A DNA stretch of 64,000 bases from Streptomyces sp. NBC_01445 (GCF_035918235.1 NZ_CP109485.1:4898001-4962000); one strand, 5' to 3'. Shown: positions 27,163 through 38,099, counted from the first letter of the stretch. Notes: a model not told the origin generated them from the sequence alone. Program-made: numbers and translations.

Positions 27163-28872
27163 TCAGACGGTCTCGGAGACCGTCCTGCCGTCCGCCGCGG
27201 CGTCCCCGGCCGCGCCCCCCTCGACCGGCTTCGCGTCGGCCGTGGCCGTACCGGCCTTGGCCATGTCGACCGGCTGCGCGTCCGCCGGACCCGCGGCCTC
27301 GGGAGAGCTCGGCGCCTCCTTGGCGGGGCCCGCGCCCCGCAGCGGCACCTCCTTCACGAAGACCGCCGCGATCAGCGCCAGAACCGCGATGACCGAACCG
27401 AGCAGGAACGCCGAGTGCGTACCGGCCGACACCGCGTGCAGGTAGGCGTCACGCACCACGTCCGGAAGCTTGGCCAGACCCTCGGCCGTCAGCTGCGTGG
27501 AATGCTCCGCGACCTTGCCGCCCGTCGCCCCGGCCCGCTCGGCCATCACGTCCTGGACGCGGTTGTTGAAGAGCGCGCCCATGATCGCGACGCCGAAGGA
27601 GGAGCCGAGCGTACGGAACAGGGTCGTGGAGGACGAGGCGACGCCCATGTCCTTCATCTCGACGCTGTTCTGCGCGACCAGCATCGTGATCTGCATCAGG
27701 CAGCCCATGCCCGCGCCGAGCACGGCCATGTACAGGCCGGAGGTGAGGCGCGTCGTCTCCGTGTCCATCTGCGCGAGCAGGAAGAGTCCGGCCACCATCA
27801 GGACGCTGCCGACCAGCGGGAACACCTTGTACTTGCCGGTGTTGGTGGTGACGCGGCCCGCGACCAGCGAGACGACCATCATCGAGAGCAGCATCGGCAG
27901 GAGCAGCAGACCGGAGTTGGTCGCGTTCGCTCCCTGCACCGTCTGCTGGTAGAGCGGCAGGAAGAGGACGGCGCCGAACATCACGAAGCCGGTGATGAAG
28001 CCGATGAGGGACATCACCGTGAAGTTGCGGCTGCGGAAGATGTGCAGCGGCATGATCGGCTCGGCCGCCTTCGTCTGGACGAAGAGGAAGCCGACGAGCG
28101 CGGCGACACCGATCGCGGCGAGCTCCATGATCACGGCGGAGCCCCAGGCGTACTGCGAGCCGCCCCAGGTCGTCACGAGCACGATCGAGGTGATGCCGAC
28201 GGTGAGCAGCGCGGCGCCGAGGTAGTCGATCTTCCCCTTCGACCGCTTCTTCGGCAGGTGCAGGACCGCGGTGACCATGGCGAGGGCGACAAGGCCGAGC
28301 GGCAGGTTTATGTAGAAGGACCAGCGCCAGCCCCAGTTGTCGGTGATGGCGCCGCCGACGAGCGGTCCGCCGATCATGGCGAGCGCCATGACGCCGGCCA
28401 TCATGCCCTGGTACTTGCCGCGCTCCCGCGGCGGAATCAGGTCACCGATGATGGCCATGACGCCGACCATCAGGCCACCGGCGCCGAGACCCTGGATCGC
28501 GCGGAACGCGATGAGCTGGTTCATGTCCTGGGCCATGCCGCTGAGCCCGGAGCCGATCAGGAAGATCACGATCGAGGTCAGGAAGGCGCCCTTCCTGCCG
28601 TACATGTCGCCGACCTTGCCCCAGATGGGGGTCGAGGCGGCGGTCGCGAGCGTGTACGCGGTCACGACCCACGAGAGGTGTTCGAGGCCGCCCAGGTCGC
28701 CGACGATCGTGGGCATCGCGGTGCCGACGATCATGTTGTCGAGCATCGCGAGCAGCATCGCGATCATCAATGCCATCAGGACGACGCGCACGCTGCGCGG
28801 CTGCCGCTCCTTGGTGGCCGCCTTGCCGCCCCCGCCGGTGTCCACCGCCGCCACTGTTCCGGTCTCCGCCAT
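27163..28872 (-). CDS. DHA2-type MFS drug exporter (14 helices)
   Basis: The 569-residue protein belongs to the DHA2 drug:H+ antiporter family. The first helix carries LDNMIVGTAMPTIVGDLGG, loop 2-3 carries WGKVGDMYGRKG, and motif C is MIGGPLVGGAITDNWGWRW. About 14 hydrophobic segments are evident, and the C-terminal tail is Pro/Ala-rich. The ATG at 28872 is preferred over a GTG nine bases upstream. It is divergent from the TetR gene at 29024, and paired operator-like repeats lie between, so expression is probably induced by a drug-like ligand of that TetR protein. Confidence 0.92.
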   Translation of the reverse strand: MAETGTVAAVDTGGGGKAATKERQPRSVRVVLMALMIAMLLAMLDNMIVGTAMPTIVGDLGGLEHLSWVVTAYTLATAASTPIWGKVGDMYGRKGAFLTSIVIFLIGSGLSGMAQDMNQLIAFRAIQGLGAGGLMVGVMAIIGDLIPPRERGKYQGMMAGVMALAMIGGPLVGGAITDNWGWRWSFYINLPLGLVALAMVTAVLHLPKKRSKGKIDYLGAALLTVGITSIVLVTTWGGSQYAWGSAVIMELAAIGVAALVGFLFVQTKAAEPIMPLHIFRSRNFTVMSLIGFITGFVMFGAVLFLPLYQQTVQGANATNSGLLLLPMLLSMMVVSLVAGRVTTNTGKYKVFPLVGSVLMVAGLFLLAQMDTETTRLTSGLYMAVLGAGMGCLMQITMLVAQNSVEMKDMGVASSSTTLFRTLGSSFGVAIMGALFNNRVQDVMAERAGATGGKVAEHSTQLTAEGLAKLPDVVRDAYLHAVSAGTHSAFLLGSVIAVLALIAAVFVKEVPLRGAGPAKEAPSSPEAAGPADAQPVDMAKAGTATADAKPVEGGAAGDAAADGRTVSETV

Positions 28873-28909
28873 GATCCCCACTCCCCAGTTACTTACTTAC
28901 CTGCCGACA

Positions 28910-28980
28910 CTTACTTGCCGCCCGGCAAGTTGACTACACTGAGGGAAGATAGAGCGCTAACTAGCCGGGCGTCAAGTAAG
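28910..28980. promoter_or_regulatory. Divergent promoter/operator region of the DHA2 exporter and TetR gene
   Basis: An 18-bp near-perfect palindrome ACTTGCCG-CC-CGGCAAGT lies at 28913-28930. The 17-base element CTTACTTGCCGCCCGGC at 28910-28926 recurs in inverted orientation with one mismatch at 28964-28980. On the minus strand TTGACG and TATCTT are 18 bases apart (28946-28975), a good -35/-10 pair for the exporter overlapping the second repeat. This fits TetR repression of both genes. Confidence 0.75.
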
Positions 28981-29023
28981 TTTTCTCCCAAGGCCCGCCA
29001 CCAGCACGAAGGAGCAGCCACAG

Positions 29024-29596
29024 ATGGGCAGCAGCAAGCAGCGCCGCGGGAACACGCGGCAGCGCATCCAGGACGTGGCGCTGGAACTGTTCGCCGAACA
29101 GGGCTACGAGAAGACCTCGCTGCGCGAGATCGCCGAGCACCTCGACGTCACCAAGGCAGCGCTCTACTACCACTTCAAGACCAAGGAAGACATCGTCGTC
29201 AGCCTCTTCGAGGACCTGACGCGTCCCATCGACGAGCTGATCGAGTGGGGCCGGGAGCAGCCCAACACCCTGGAGACCAAGCAGGAGCTCATGGAGCGCT
29301 ACAGCCTGGCGCTGCACGGGGCGGGACCGCTGTTCCGCTTCATGCAGGAGAACCAGGCGACCATGCGCGAGCTGAGCATCGGCGAGCTCTTCAAGGACCG
29401 CATGAAGGCGCTCCTCGACCAGCTCCTGCCGGAGGACGCCACCCTGACCGAGCGGGTCCGCTGCTTCAGCGCGATCTTCTCGATGCACGCGGGCCTGTTC
29501 GTCCTCAAGGACGTCGAAGGCGACCCCGAGGAAAAGCGCAAGGCCATCCTCGAGGTCGCCACCGATCTCATCACCCAGGCGCAGCGGGGCGCCTGA
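29024..29596 (+). CDS. TetR/AcrR-family regulator of the divergent exporter
   Basis: The 190-residue protein has the TetR N-terminal domain: RQRIQDVALELFAEQGYEKT, then LREIAEHLDVTKAALYYHFK and TKEDIV. The C-terminal domain is typical of ligand-binding TetR proteins linked to exporters. AAGGAG precedes the ATG. Its position back-to-back with the DHA2 exporter, and the inverted repeats between them, suggest it represses both. Confidence 0.93.
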   Translation: MGSSKQRRGNTRQRIQDVALELFAEQGYEKTSLREIAEHLDVTKAALYYHFKTKEDIVVSLFEDLTRPIDELIEWGREQPNTLETKQELMERYSLALHGAGPLFRFMQENQATMRELSIGELFKDRMKALLDQLLPEDATLTERVRCFSAIFSMHAGLFVLKDVEGDPEEKRKAILEVATDLITQAQRGA

Positions 29597-29664
29597 GTTC
29601 TGTCATGCAGTTGTGCTCTTCGTGCAGGTGAGCTCATTTACGCAGCTGAGCTTGCTTGTGCAGG

Positions 29665-30342
29665 TCAGACGCTGACGCCGACCGAGCGCAGGAAGTTGAC
29701 CGGGTTGACCGCGGAACCGTAGTTCGGGGTCGTGCGGATCTCGAAGTGCAGGTGCGGGCCGCTGGAGTTACCGGTGTTTCCGGAGAGCGCGATGTGCTGA
29801 CCGGTGGAGACCGTCTGGCCTATGTGCACGTCGATGCGGGACAGGTGCGCGTACTGCGAGTACGTGCCGTTGCCGTGCTTGATCACGATGGCGTTGCCGT
29901 ACGCCGGGCCGTCGCCGCCGCCGTTGGGGCCGGCCTTGACGACGGTGCCGCCGTGGGCGGCCATGACGTTCGTGCCGATCGGCACGGCGAAGTCCTGGCC
30001 GGAGTGCTTGTGCGACCACATGTTGCCGCCGAGGCCGAAGCCCGCGGACAGCTTGTAGCTCTTGACCGGGTCCATCCAGCTGGCAGCCTTCTTCGCGGCG
30101 GTCTTCTTGACCGTCGCGGCGTTCTGCTTCACCTGGTCGGCGGCCTTGGCCTGGGCCTTGGCCTGCGCGTGAACGGAAGCCGCGGCGACGCCGGGCAGCG
30201 CGACGCTTCCCTGAGTGCTTTCGGCGGCAACCGCGGCCCCGGCCCCCAGCAGCGCCGTGGCTCCCAGGGCGACGGTCACGACGGCCGCCCGAGTACGGAG
30301 CAGGGACGAGCCGGAAGAAAGAGTCATGGTGCGCTTCGACAT
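29665..30342 (-). CDS. Secreted M23-family peptidase
   Basis: The 225-residue precursor has a signal peptide (AAVVTVALGATALLGAGAAV to AVAA) and an Ala/Lys-rich linker. The M23 (lysostaphin-like) domain has zinc ligands in HKHSGQDFAVP and HLHFEIR plus an intermediate HLSRIDVHIG. Family enzymes cut peptidoglycan cross-bridges. The RBS GGAGGTAAT is strong. A CCGGCAC/GTGCCGG hairpin lies at 30377-30401 in the leader. No LysM or other wall-binding domain is present. Confidence 0.92.
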   Translation of the reverse strand: MSKRTMTLSSGSSLLRTRAAVVTVALGATALLGAGAAVAAESTQGSVALPGVAAASVHAQAKAQAKAADQVKQNAATVKKTAAKKAASWMDPVKSYKLSAGFGLGGNMWSHKHSGQDFAVPIGTNVMAAHGGTVVKAGPNGGGDGPAYGNAIVIKHGNGTYSQYAHLSRIDVHIGQTVSTGQHIALSGNTGNSSGPHLHFEIRTTPNYGSAVNPVNFLRSVGVSV

Positions 30343-30802
30343 TCGGGATTACCTCCGCGTTGATGACAGGGACAGACCGGCACTCGTTGGTGACGTGCCG
30401 GGCTGGCTGTTCATTGGTAACCCGGGACCCCATCTCGACTCAAAGGCCCCATCTACTACCCAAAGCCGTACCAAAAGGTCGGGACTTCAACCTCTTGACG
30501 GCCGCCGAAGACCCCCTACGATCTGTCGGTTTTATGCCCTGATTCCAGGTTTAGGGGCACTTCGCGCCCTTGCGTCCCGGGCCCCATCGGTCGCGCACCC
30601 CACCGATCCAAGAAACGGACATTTCGGTATAACCCATCGATGCCGCAGCAACCCCCCGCCCTCGCAACGCATCCACTATTGCGGCTAGTACCGGACAAAA
30701 CGCCTGTGCGGCATGTCACCGGGAGGCAAGATCCAGAGACCCGCGAATGTGACGCGGGCTACGCTGAAGCGCCTGGTTTCACGGCCTTCGGGAGAAGCTC
30801 AG
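30343..30802. other. 460-bp gene-free region between the M23 peptidase and the NACHT remnant
   Basis: It contains the M23 gene leader, with a strong RBS and one 7-bp hairpin, and the promoter side of the decayed NACHT gene, with GGGAG before its ATG. Cell-wall hydrolase genes in Streptomyces often have ydaO-type c-di-AMP riboswitches; the hallmark conserved strings were not found here. Confidence 0.5.
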
Positions 30803-31851
30803 ATGGATCCCGCAGTCCTCGGCACGCGCCTGGCGTGGAGCGTGCTCTCGCCTCTGGCGAAGCAGCTCCTCACCCGCGACGGCCCGGCTCGGGCCTGGTG
30901 GACAAGCCCGTACGCCTCTAGGGCCTCGTCACCTTCCGCGGCGAGAAGCGGACCCTCTGGGAGAAGGAGGTCAGGCACTGGCCGCCCGTCTGGTGCGGAA
31001 GGCCGTGCAATCCCCGGGCGAGCCCCCGTTCCCCGCGGACGAGCAGGAGGCGGTCACGTCGGCCTCGCCCGCAGGCTCCTCGCCCTCGGCGACCTGGACA
31101 CGGACGACCTCCAGGCGGTCCGCCGCGGCCACTGGCAGCTGGCCCACACTCTGCGCGAGTCGGCCACCGGCAGCCGGCCCGCACGGTGCGCGAGTCGGCC
31201 ACCGCGCCTGGCCTCACCGCCGACGCCCTGTGCCCTCCACCGCGCGCCGCGAATATCTGCCGCCGCGCCGCAAGGCCCTGTATGACGCCGCACTCCAGAT
31301 GATCCTCACCGGCCGCGCCCGCCAGCGCGGCATGGGCGGCCTCGACGGCCTCGAACCCGACACCGAGGACCAGACCGAACTCCTCCAGCGCCTCGCCTAC
31401 GCACGCGTGCGCGCGGGCCGCACCGAGAGGGTCGAGGCCATCGCGCTCACGCTGCTCGAACGCGCCCTGCCCCCTCGGCCCCCGACGCCGCGCGTCGGGG
31501 CGACGCCCCCACGATCCTGCGCCACCTCCTGCTGCGCAGCGGCGTCCTGCGCAGCCCCGCCCCGCAGGTGGTCGCCTTCGCGCACCGGACGTTCCTCGAC
31601 CACCTCGGCGCGCGCTACACGGTCGAGGAGGGCCACCTCGACGTCCTGCTCGGCCACGCCGGCGACACCCAGCGGGAGGACGTCGTGCGCATGGCGGTGG
31701 CCCACACCCGCACTCGCGAGCGGACGACGGTCCTACGTACGCGCACGAGGTGCGCCTCATCTCCTCCGAGGACGCGGCACCGGCCGCCCACGAGGTGTAC
31801 GCCGACCACTTCCCTCAGGCCGACGTCACCGCCCACCGATGGGGTGGCTGA
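30803..31851 (+). pseudogene. Decayed NACHT-domain (NLR-like STAND ATPase) gene
   Basis: The ATG at 30803 opens MDPAVLGTRLAWSVLSPLAK, the N-terminus common to Streptomyces NACHT proteins. Within 40 codons the frame shifts, with the family's GLVDKPVRL and GLVTFRGEKRTL readable in another frame. The ATPase core with its Walker motifs is missing. From about 31250 the region after the NACHT domain is readable in pieces over two frames: YLPPRRKALYDAALQMILTG, LLQRLAYARVRAGRTERVEA, then HLLLRSGVLRSPAPQVVAFA, HRTFLDHLGARYTVEEGHLD and REDVVRMAVAH. Several frameshifts and a central deletion make it non-functional. Confidence 0.8.
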
Positions 31852-31868
31852 CCCGTGGGCGCACGACA

Positions 31869-31908
31869 AAGGGGCTCCCCCAGGACCAAAGTCCTGGGGG
31901 AGCCCCTT
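31869..31908 (-). terminator. Strong terminator hairpin after clpC
   Basis: An 18-bp perfect stem (AAGGGGCTCCCCCAGGAC with its complement) closes on a four-base loop, 22 bases beyond the clpC stop. In the clpC direction it is followed by TTTGTCG, a weak U-rich tail. Confidence 0.9.
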
Positions 31909-31930
31909 GTCTCAGCGCATCCCCGAAGGG

Positions 31931-34459
<2,529 letters not shown>

Positions 34460-34891
34460 CGTTAATCGCTCCTCAGAGCGGTCAGGCAGTAAGGGGACGC
34501 TCCCCTCCCTGTCCTTCCGCAGCTTAGTCCCGCAAGCGGGGACCGCTCATTCCAACTGCCGACACCCGTCGATGGCCTCCTGACCCGAACGCCGACAACT
34601 GCTCCAACACCGATGGTGCGAGACGATGTTCCCGCAGGCCAGGCAGTTACCCCCACCATCAGTACGCCGATGGCGAACGCAAGACGGCCCGAACCCACGT
34701 GTCGCCCCTCCTCACTAGGGATGTCTTACCCGCTAGCAGTGACAGTCCATGCGGCGCGCCCCGGTTCCCTCCGCTACGGGCGAACACCCTTGCGCCGCCG
34801 AACGCCTCCGCGCGCCCCCATTTGAGAAACTCTGTGCACTCATCCGACAACGCTGCGTAACTCGCGAGGGTTCCCGACGGTTGCTCCGGAC
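34460..34891. other. 432-bp clpC upstream region
   Basis: It contains the clpC leader and candidate promoter and the upstream side of the SCO3374-family gene. A short minus-strand frame beginning with a hydrophobic stretch (RLAFAIGVLMVGVTAW) exists near 34690 but lacks supporting features. No RNA gene was recognised. Confidence 0.5.
34521..34549 (-). promoter_or_regulatory. Candidate clpC promoter with overlapping inverted repeat
   Basis: On the minus strand TGAGCG and TAAGCT are 17 bases apart (34544-34549 and 34521-34526). The spacer is an imperfect inverted repeat, GTCCCCGC-TT-GCGGGAC. Its CGC...GCG core is reminiscent of ClgR-type operators, but the match is not decisive. Confidence 0.4.
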
Positions 34892-35467
34892 ATGGTCTCC
34901 ATCGTGCCCACCGTGCCCCTGCCCCGTCGGTCGCTCGACGGGGGCGACCCGGTGCGGGAGTGGTACGAGAACGCGCTCGGCTGGGCCACCGCGCCGGGCC
35001 CCGAGGGCCTTCAGCTGCTGACGGGGCTGCGCTTCGACGTACTGGAGTTGCCCGCAGAGGCGGGACGTGCCGTGCTGCGGCGGCTGGACCCCGGGTGTCC
35101 GGTGGCCCTGCAAGGGGAGACGATGCGCCTGCTGGTGGCCGCGGGCAGCGCGGAGGAGCTGCCGGGGCTGCTCGACTGGCTGGAGTGGGGGGCACTGCCC
35201 CTCGATCTCACCGTGTCCGGTGTGGGCGGGCGGATCGACGCGCCCGCGCCCCCGGGAGTGCCGGACCCGCAGGAGGCCGCGGTCTGGGTGCGGCCCCCCG
35301 AGCCCGGATGCGACGTCGAGCCGACACTTCCGGCCCTGACGGCGCTTTCGGCCGTAGGGGGCGGTGGGGGCGCCCCCGGTCTCGTACGGCTGGTGGAAAC
35401 GGCGGCGACTCAGTGCCACCGGATCCGGCTGCGACGTGCCTGCGCTCAGCCGTTGGCCTTCTCGTAG
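34892..35467 (+). CDS. SCO3374-family protein of unknown function
   Basis: The 191-residue protein resembles the conserved Streptomyces gene found between clpC and lsr2 (SCO3374 in S. coelicolor). Readable conserved stretches are GDPVREWYENALGWATAPGP, TGLRFDVLELPAEAGRAVLR, MRLLVAAGSAEELPGLLDWL and HRIRLRRACAQPLAFS. The early part resembles the bifunctional primase/polymerase N-terminal pattern. The last 22 bases overlap the 3' end of lsr2 on the other strand. Confidence 0.82.
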   Translation: MVSIVPTVPLPRRSLDGGDPVREWYENALGWATAPGPEGLQLLTGLRFDVLELPAEAGRAVLRRLDPGCPVALQGETMRLLVAAGSAEELPGLLDWLEWGALPLDLTVSGVGGRIDAPAPPGVPDPQEAAVWVRPPEPGCDVEPTLPALTALSAVGGGGGAPGLVRLVETAATQCHRIRLRRACAQPLAFS

Positions 35468-35784
35468 GCCTCACGGATGGACGCGGGGACACGGCCGCGG
35501 TCGTTGACCTCGTAACCGTTCTCCTTGGCCCAGGCACGGATCTGCGCCGTGTCCTGGCCGCCGGCGGCCACCGCGGCGCGCGCCTTGCCGCGTCCGCCGG
35601 CGGAACGGCCTCCGGTGCGACGACCACCCTTGAGGTACGGCTCAAGAAGTCCGCGGAGCTTGTCCGCGTTGGCGGTGGTGAGGTCGATCTCGTAAGTCTT
35701 GCCGTCCAACGCGAACGTCACGGTCTCGTCCGCCTCGCCACCGTCGAGGTCGTCGACAAGAAGGACCTGAACCTTCTGTGCCAC
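35446..35784 (-). CDS. lsr2: Nucleoid-associated silencer Lsr2
   Basis: Lsr2 is an H-NS-like protein that coats AT-rich DNA and silences acquired genes and specialised-metabolite clusters in Streptomyces. The 112-residue protein shows the N-terminal oligomerisation domain (VQVLLVDDLDGGEADETVTF), a Gly/Arg-rich linker, and the C-terminal DNA-binding domain with an AT-hook-like NDRGRVP. The GTG at 35784 follows AAAGGAAA; with it the protein has the family length. The leader region is notably AT-rich, so autoregulation is plausible. The 3' end overlaps the SCO3374-family gene. Confidence 0.96.
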   Translation of the reverse strand: MAQKVQVLLVDDLDGGEADETVTFALDGKTYEIDLTTANADKLRGLLEPYLKGGRRTGGRSAGGRGKARAAVAAGGQDTAQIRAWAKENGYEVNDRGRVPASIREAYEKANG

Positions 35785-35853
35785 CGGATTTCCTTTCATC
35801 GATATCTGTAGGGCCGGACTCCACGACCTCAGTCGTTGATTCGCCGTCCCCTT

Positions 35854-35882
35854 GTTATATGCAGTACGCAGTACGTCGGAAA
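35854..35882 (-). promoter_or_regulatory. Probable lsr2 promoter
   Basis: On the minus strand TTTCCG and TATAAC are separated by 17 bases, about 70 bases before the lsr2 start. The spacer holds a direct repeat of GTACTGC. The surrounding 35.8-36.0 kb is AT-rich for this genome and could be bound by Lsr2 itself. Confidence 0.6.
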
Positions 35883-36023
35883 GCAAACCGCTTTTGCTGG
35901 AAAAACACAAACCCCTGGGAGAGATCCAGGAGAGATCAAGCGCCGCGAGAAGCCCGGAAAGATGCGCGTTTCGGACATAGGGCACCTGGGCAGGCAGCTG
36001 CTGAGTAATACCGAGGGGGGCGA

Positions 36024-36566
36024 TCACAGATGCAGAAGCATCCGGCTGTTGCCCAAGGTGTTCGGTTTCACTCGTTCGAGACCGAGGAACTCCGCGACAC
36101 CCTCGTCATAGGAACGCAAGAGCTCGCTGTAGACATCGGTGTCGATGGTATCGACGGGTGCCTCTCCGATCTCCACGAAGCCGTGGTTCGCGAAGAACTC
36201 CACTTCGAAGGTGAGACAGAAAACCCGGCGAACACCGATCCAGCGCGCGGTCTGAAGCAACTTCTGGAGCAGCTGATGACCTACGCCCGCGCCCCTGACC
36301 ACCGGATTCACGGCGAGGGTGCGGACTTCCGCGAGGTCTTCCCACATGACGTGCAGGGCGCCGCAGCCGACGACCTCCGCGTTGTCGTCACGTTCCGCGA
36401 CCCAGAACTCCTGGATGTCCTCGTAAAGCGTCACGGTGGCTTTGTCGAGCAGGATCCCCTCGCGGCTGTACGCGTCGAGGAGTCGGCGCACGGACGGCAC
36501 ATCGGCCGTCCTCGCCCTGCGCACGGTGACTGCTTTTGCGGTGACTTCGGGGAGCTGTGCTGGCAT
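36024..36566 (-). CDS. GNAT acetyltransferase, amino-acid N-acetyltransferase-like
   Basis: The 180-residue protein has a GNAT domain: VRRARTADVPSVRRLLDAYS at the start, core VRTLAVNPVVRGAGVGHQLL (acetyl-CoA loop R-G-x-G-x-G/A at about 88-96), and FFANHGFVEIGEAP toward the end. It resembles the short stand-alone ArgA-like enzymes of actinobacteria that acetylate glutamate in arginine synthesis, but no other arg gene is near. The BlaI-type gene lies just upstream. Confidence 0.85.
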   Translation of the reverse strand: MPAQLPEVTAKAVTVRRARTADVPSVRRLLDAYSREGILLDKATVTLYEDIQEFWVAERDDNAEVVGCGALHVMWEDLAEVRTLAVNPVVRGAGVGHQLLQKLLQTARWIGVRRVFCLTFEVEFFANHGFVEIGEAPVDTIDTDVYSELLRSYDEGVAEFLGLERVKPNTLGNSRMLLHL

Positions 36567-36575
36567 GAGCGGACG

Positions 36576-37076
36576 CTATCGCCCGGCGTCCGGGTCCGGT
36601 TCCTCGGGTCCTTCAGTGCCTTCGGGTCCTTGAGGCCCCTCTGGCCCTTCAGATGCTTCAGGCCCTTCGGAGTCTTCAGATGCTTCGGGCTCTTGAGTCG
36701 TGAGGGTCTGCGCCTGGGGCCCCTGCACCATGCGCACCGCATCGCTCAGTGCTTGGCGTTGTTCCGGCGACATCATGCCGAAGAAGGCGACGAGAGCCGC
36801 CGCTGGGTTGTCACTCTGGGACCATGCGTCGTTCATCAGCGCGGCAGAGTAGGCGGCGCGAGTGGAGACGGCCTCATATCGATAGGCCCGGCCTTCCGCT
36901 TCGCGGCGCACCCAGCCCTTCTGGTGGAGATTGTCCAAAACGGTCATGACCGTGGTGTAGGCGATGGAACGGTCCTGCTGGAGGTCTTCCAGGACTTCGC
37001 GAACCGTCACGGGGCGGTTCCACTCCCACACCCGTGTCATCACTGCGTCTTCGAGTTCTCCCAATGGGCGTGGCAC
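36576..37076 (-). CDS. BlaI/MecI/CopY-family repressor
   Basis: The protein of about 166 residues has the BlaI winged helix: LGELEDAVMTRVWEWNRPVT, SIAYTTVMTVLDNLHQKGWV and RREAEGRAYRYEAV. It ends with an unusual 35-residue acidic tail built of repeats such as EGPEASEGPEGPQGPEG. No BlaR/MecR1 sensor protease or beta-lactamase gene lies in the window. The GTG at 37076 (MPRPLGELED) has no RBS but TAGTGT lies seven bases upstream, so the mRNA may be leaderless; GTG at 37085 is the alternative. Confidence 0.88.
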   Translation of the reverse strand: MPRPLGELEDAVMTRVWEWNRPVTVREVLEDLQQDRSIAYTTVMTVLDNLHQKGWVRREAEGRAYRYEAVSTRAAYSAALMNDAWSQSDNPAAALVAFFGMMSPEQRQALSDAVRMVQGPQAQTLTTQEPEASEDSEGPEASEGPEGPQGPEGTEGPEEPDPDAGR

Positions 37077-37142
37077 GAGCAGCACACTAGTGGCAGAAGT
37101 CGGGAATAGGGCGCCGGACGTGGCAAACGGCGCCTAATAACG

Positions 37143-37171
37143 GCAAAAAGGGCGCCCGGTGGGGCGCCCTT
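37143..37171 (-). terminator. Intrinsic terminator with U-tract
   Basis: A 9-bp stem (AAGGGCGCC with its complement) and six-base loop start right after the small membrane gene's stop. On the minus strand they are followed by TTTTT, one of the few classical rho-independent terminators in the window. Confidence 0.85.
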
Positions 37172-37172
37172 C

Positions 37173-37355
37173 TCAGATGTCGCTCGGCTGCGGGCCGGCC
37201 TGGCGCGCCGCCTCGGCGCGGGCGATCGCCGCGTCGACGGCCGCGTCTTCCTTGGCCTTCCTGTCGCCGCCCTGGGACTTCACGATCGTCACGATGAGAC
37301 CGACGAAGAAGACGGCCATCACTACGGGGGGCACGAGCGCGGAGACGTAGTCCAT
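37173..37355 (-). CDS. Small membrane protein
   Basis: The 60-residue protein has one membrane helix near the N-terminus (ALVPPVVMAVFFVGLIVTIV) followed by a charged cytoplasmic Ala-rich helix (GGDRKAKEDAAVDAAIARAE). The intrinsic terminator directly behind its stop supports a real gene. It resembles short conserved Streptomyces membrane proteins. Function unknown. Confidence 0.75.
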   Translation of the reverse strand: MDYVSALVPPVVMAVFFVGLIVTIVKSQGGDRKAKEDAAVDAAIARAEAARQAGPQPSDI

Positions 37356-37368
37356 GCCCCCAGAGTAG

Positions 37369-38004
37369 CTATCCGACAGCGAGCTCCTGCGGCGGGGCCG
37401 CGGGGGGCGCGGGGCGGCGCTTGGGCGGGAAGACCTCGGCCGGGGTGGGCATGGGGCGCGGCGGGGCCGGGGGGTTCGCCGGGGGCCTGGGGTCGGATGC
37501 CGGCTTCCCGGCGGCGGCGAGACCCCCGGGCAGGGCGAGCAGCCGGGTGCGGGAGGCCGGTACGCGGGGCTGCAGGACGCGCACTTCCCCGCGCACGGAC
37601 GCCCGGCCCTCGAGCCTGGCCCGCACGTCGCGCTCGGTGAGCGTGCGGCAGCGTTCGAGGAGGGTGGCGGCGGAGGGGTTGCCGCGCAGGGCGCGCAGGG
37701 AGGCGAGGTCGTCGGCGCCGGGCTGGTAGCCCGCCGCGAGCGACTCGTCGAGCAGCTCCAGGTAGCCGGTGGCGGTGCCGGGCAGGGCGGCCCGGTAGCG
37801 GGCGAGGTCGGCCAGCAGGAAGGCGCGGATACGGGCGCCTTCGTCGGCTGCCTCGTCGACCGACTCGGCGAGCCGGAGGCAGTCCTGGATGTCCTCGGCG
37901 GAGACAGGACTCGGGTGAAGGGCAAGGGCAAGGGCGCGTCGGAGCACACGCAGCTCTTCAGCGCCGAACGCCATGCCGCCGCGGTTTCCGTAGGGCGTGG
38001 GCAT
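37369..38004 (-). CDS. Conserved protein with Pro-rich C-terminus
   Basis: The 211-residue protein has an alpha-helical first 130 residues (GAEELRVLRRALALALHP, IQDCLRLAESVDEAADEGAR, GTATGYLELLDESLAAGYQP). A segment RDVRARLEGRASVRGEVRVL follows, then a strongly Pro/Ala-rich tail. No catalytic motif is visible. It lies 13 bases upstream of the small membrane gene and is probably co-transcribed with it. I do not recognise a named family. Confidence 0.75.
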   Translation of the reverse strand: MPTPYGNRGGMAFGAEELRVLRRALALALHPSPVSAEDIQDCLRLAESVDEAADEGARIRAFLLADLARYRAALPGTATGYLELLDESLAAGYQPGADDLASLRALRGNPSAATLLERCRTLTERDVRARLEGRASVRGEVRVLQPRVPASRTRLLALPGGLAAAGKPASDPRPPANPPAPPRPMPTPAEVFPPKRRPAPPAAPPQELAVG

Positions 38005-38099
38005 GGGCCGACGATACGCAGCACAACGGACAAAATCCGTTTAACCGCCAATTTACGGCGTGGCTCCGGGTGCGGTCAGTCGACCCTGTGACACCCAGG

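Noticed and set aside
27106..29631. An 841-codon plus-strand frame over the DHA2 exporter
   Set aside because: It is a shadow of the exporter, very rich in His/Arg/Asp with no family features.
30343..30640. A ydaO-type c-di-AMP riboswitch before the M23 peptidase
   Set aside because: Expected from biology, but the conserved riboswitch strings were not found in the leader.
34462..34698. A small minus-strand protein with a signal-like start upstream of clpC
   Set aside because: It overlaps the candidate clpC promoter and ends within the clpC leader; no further support.
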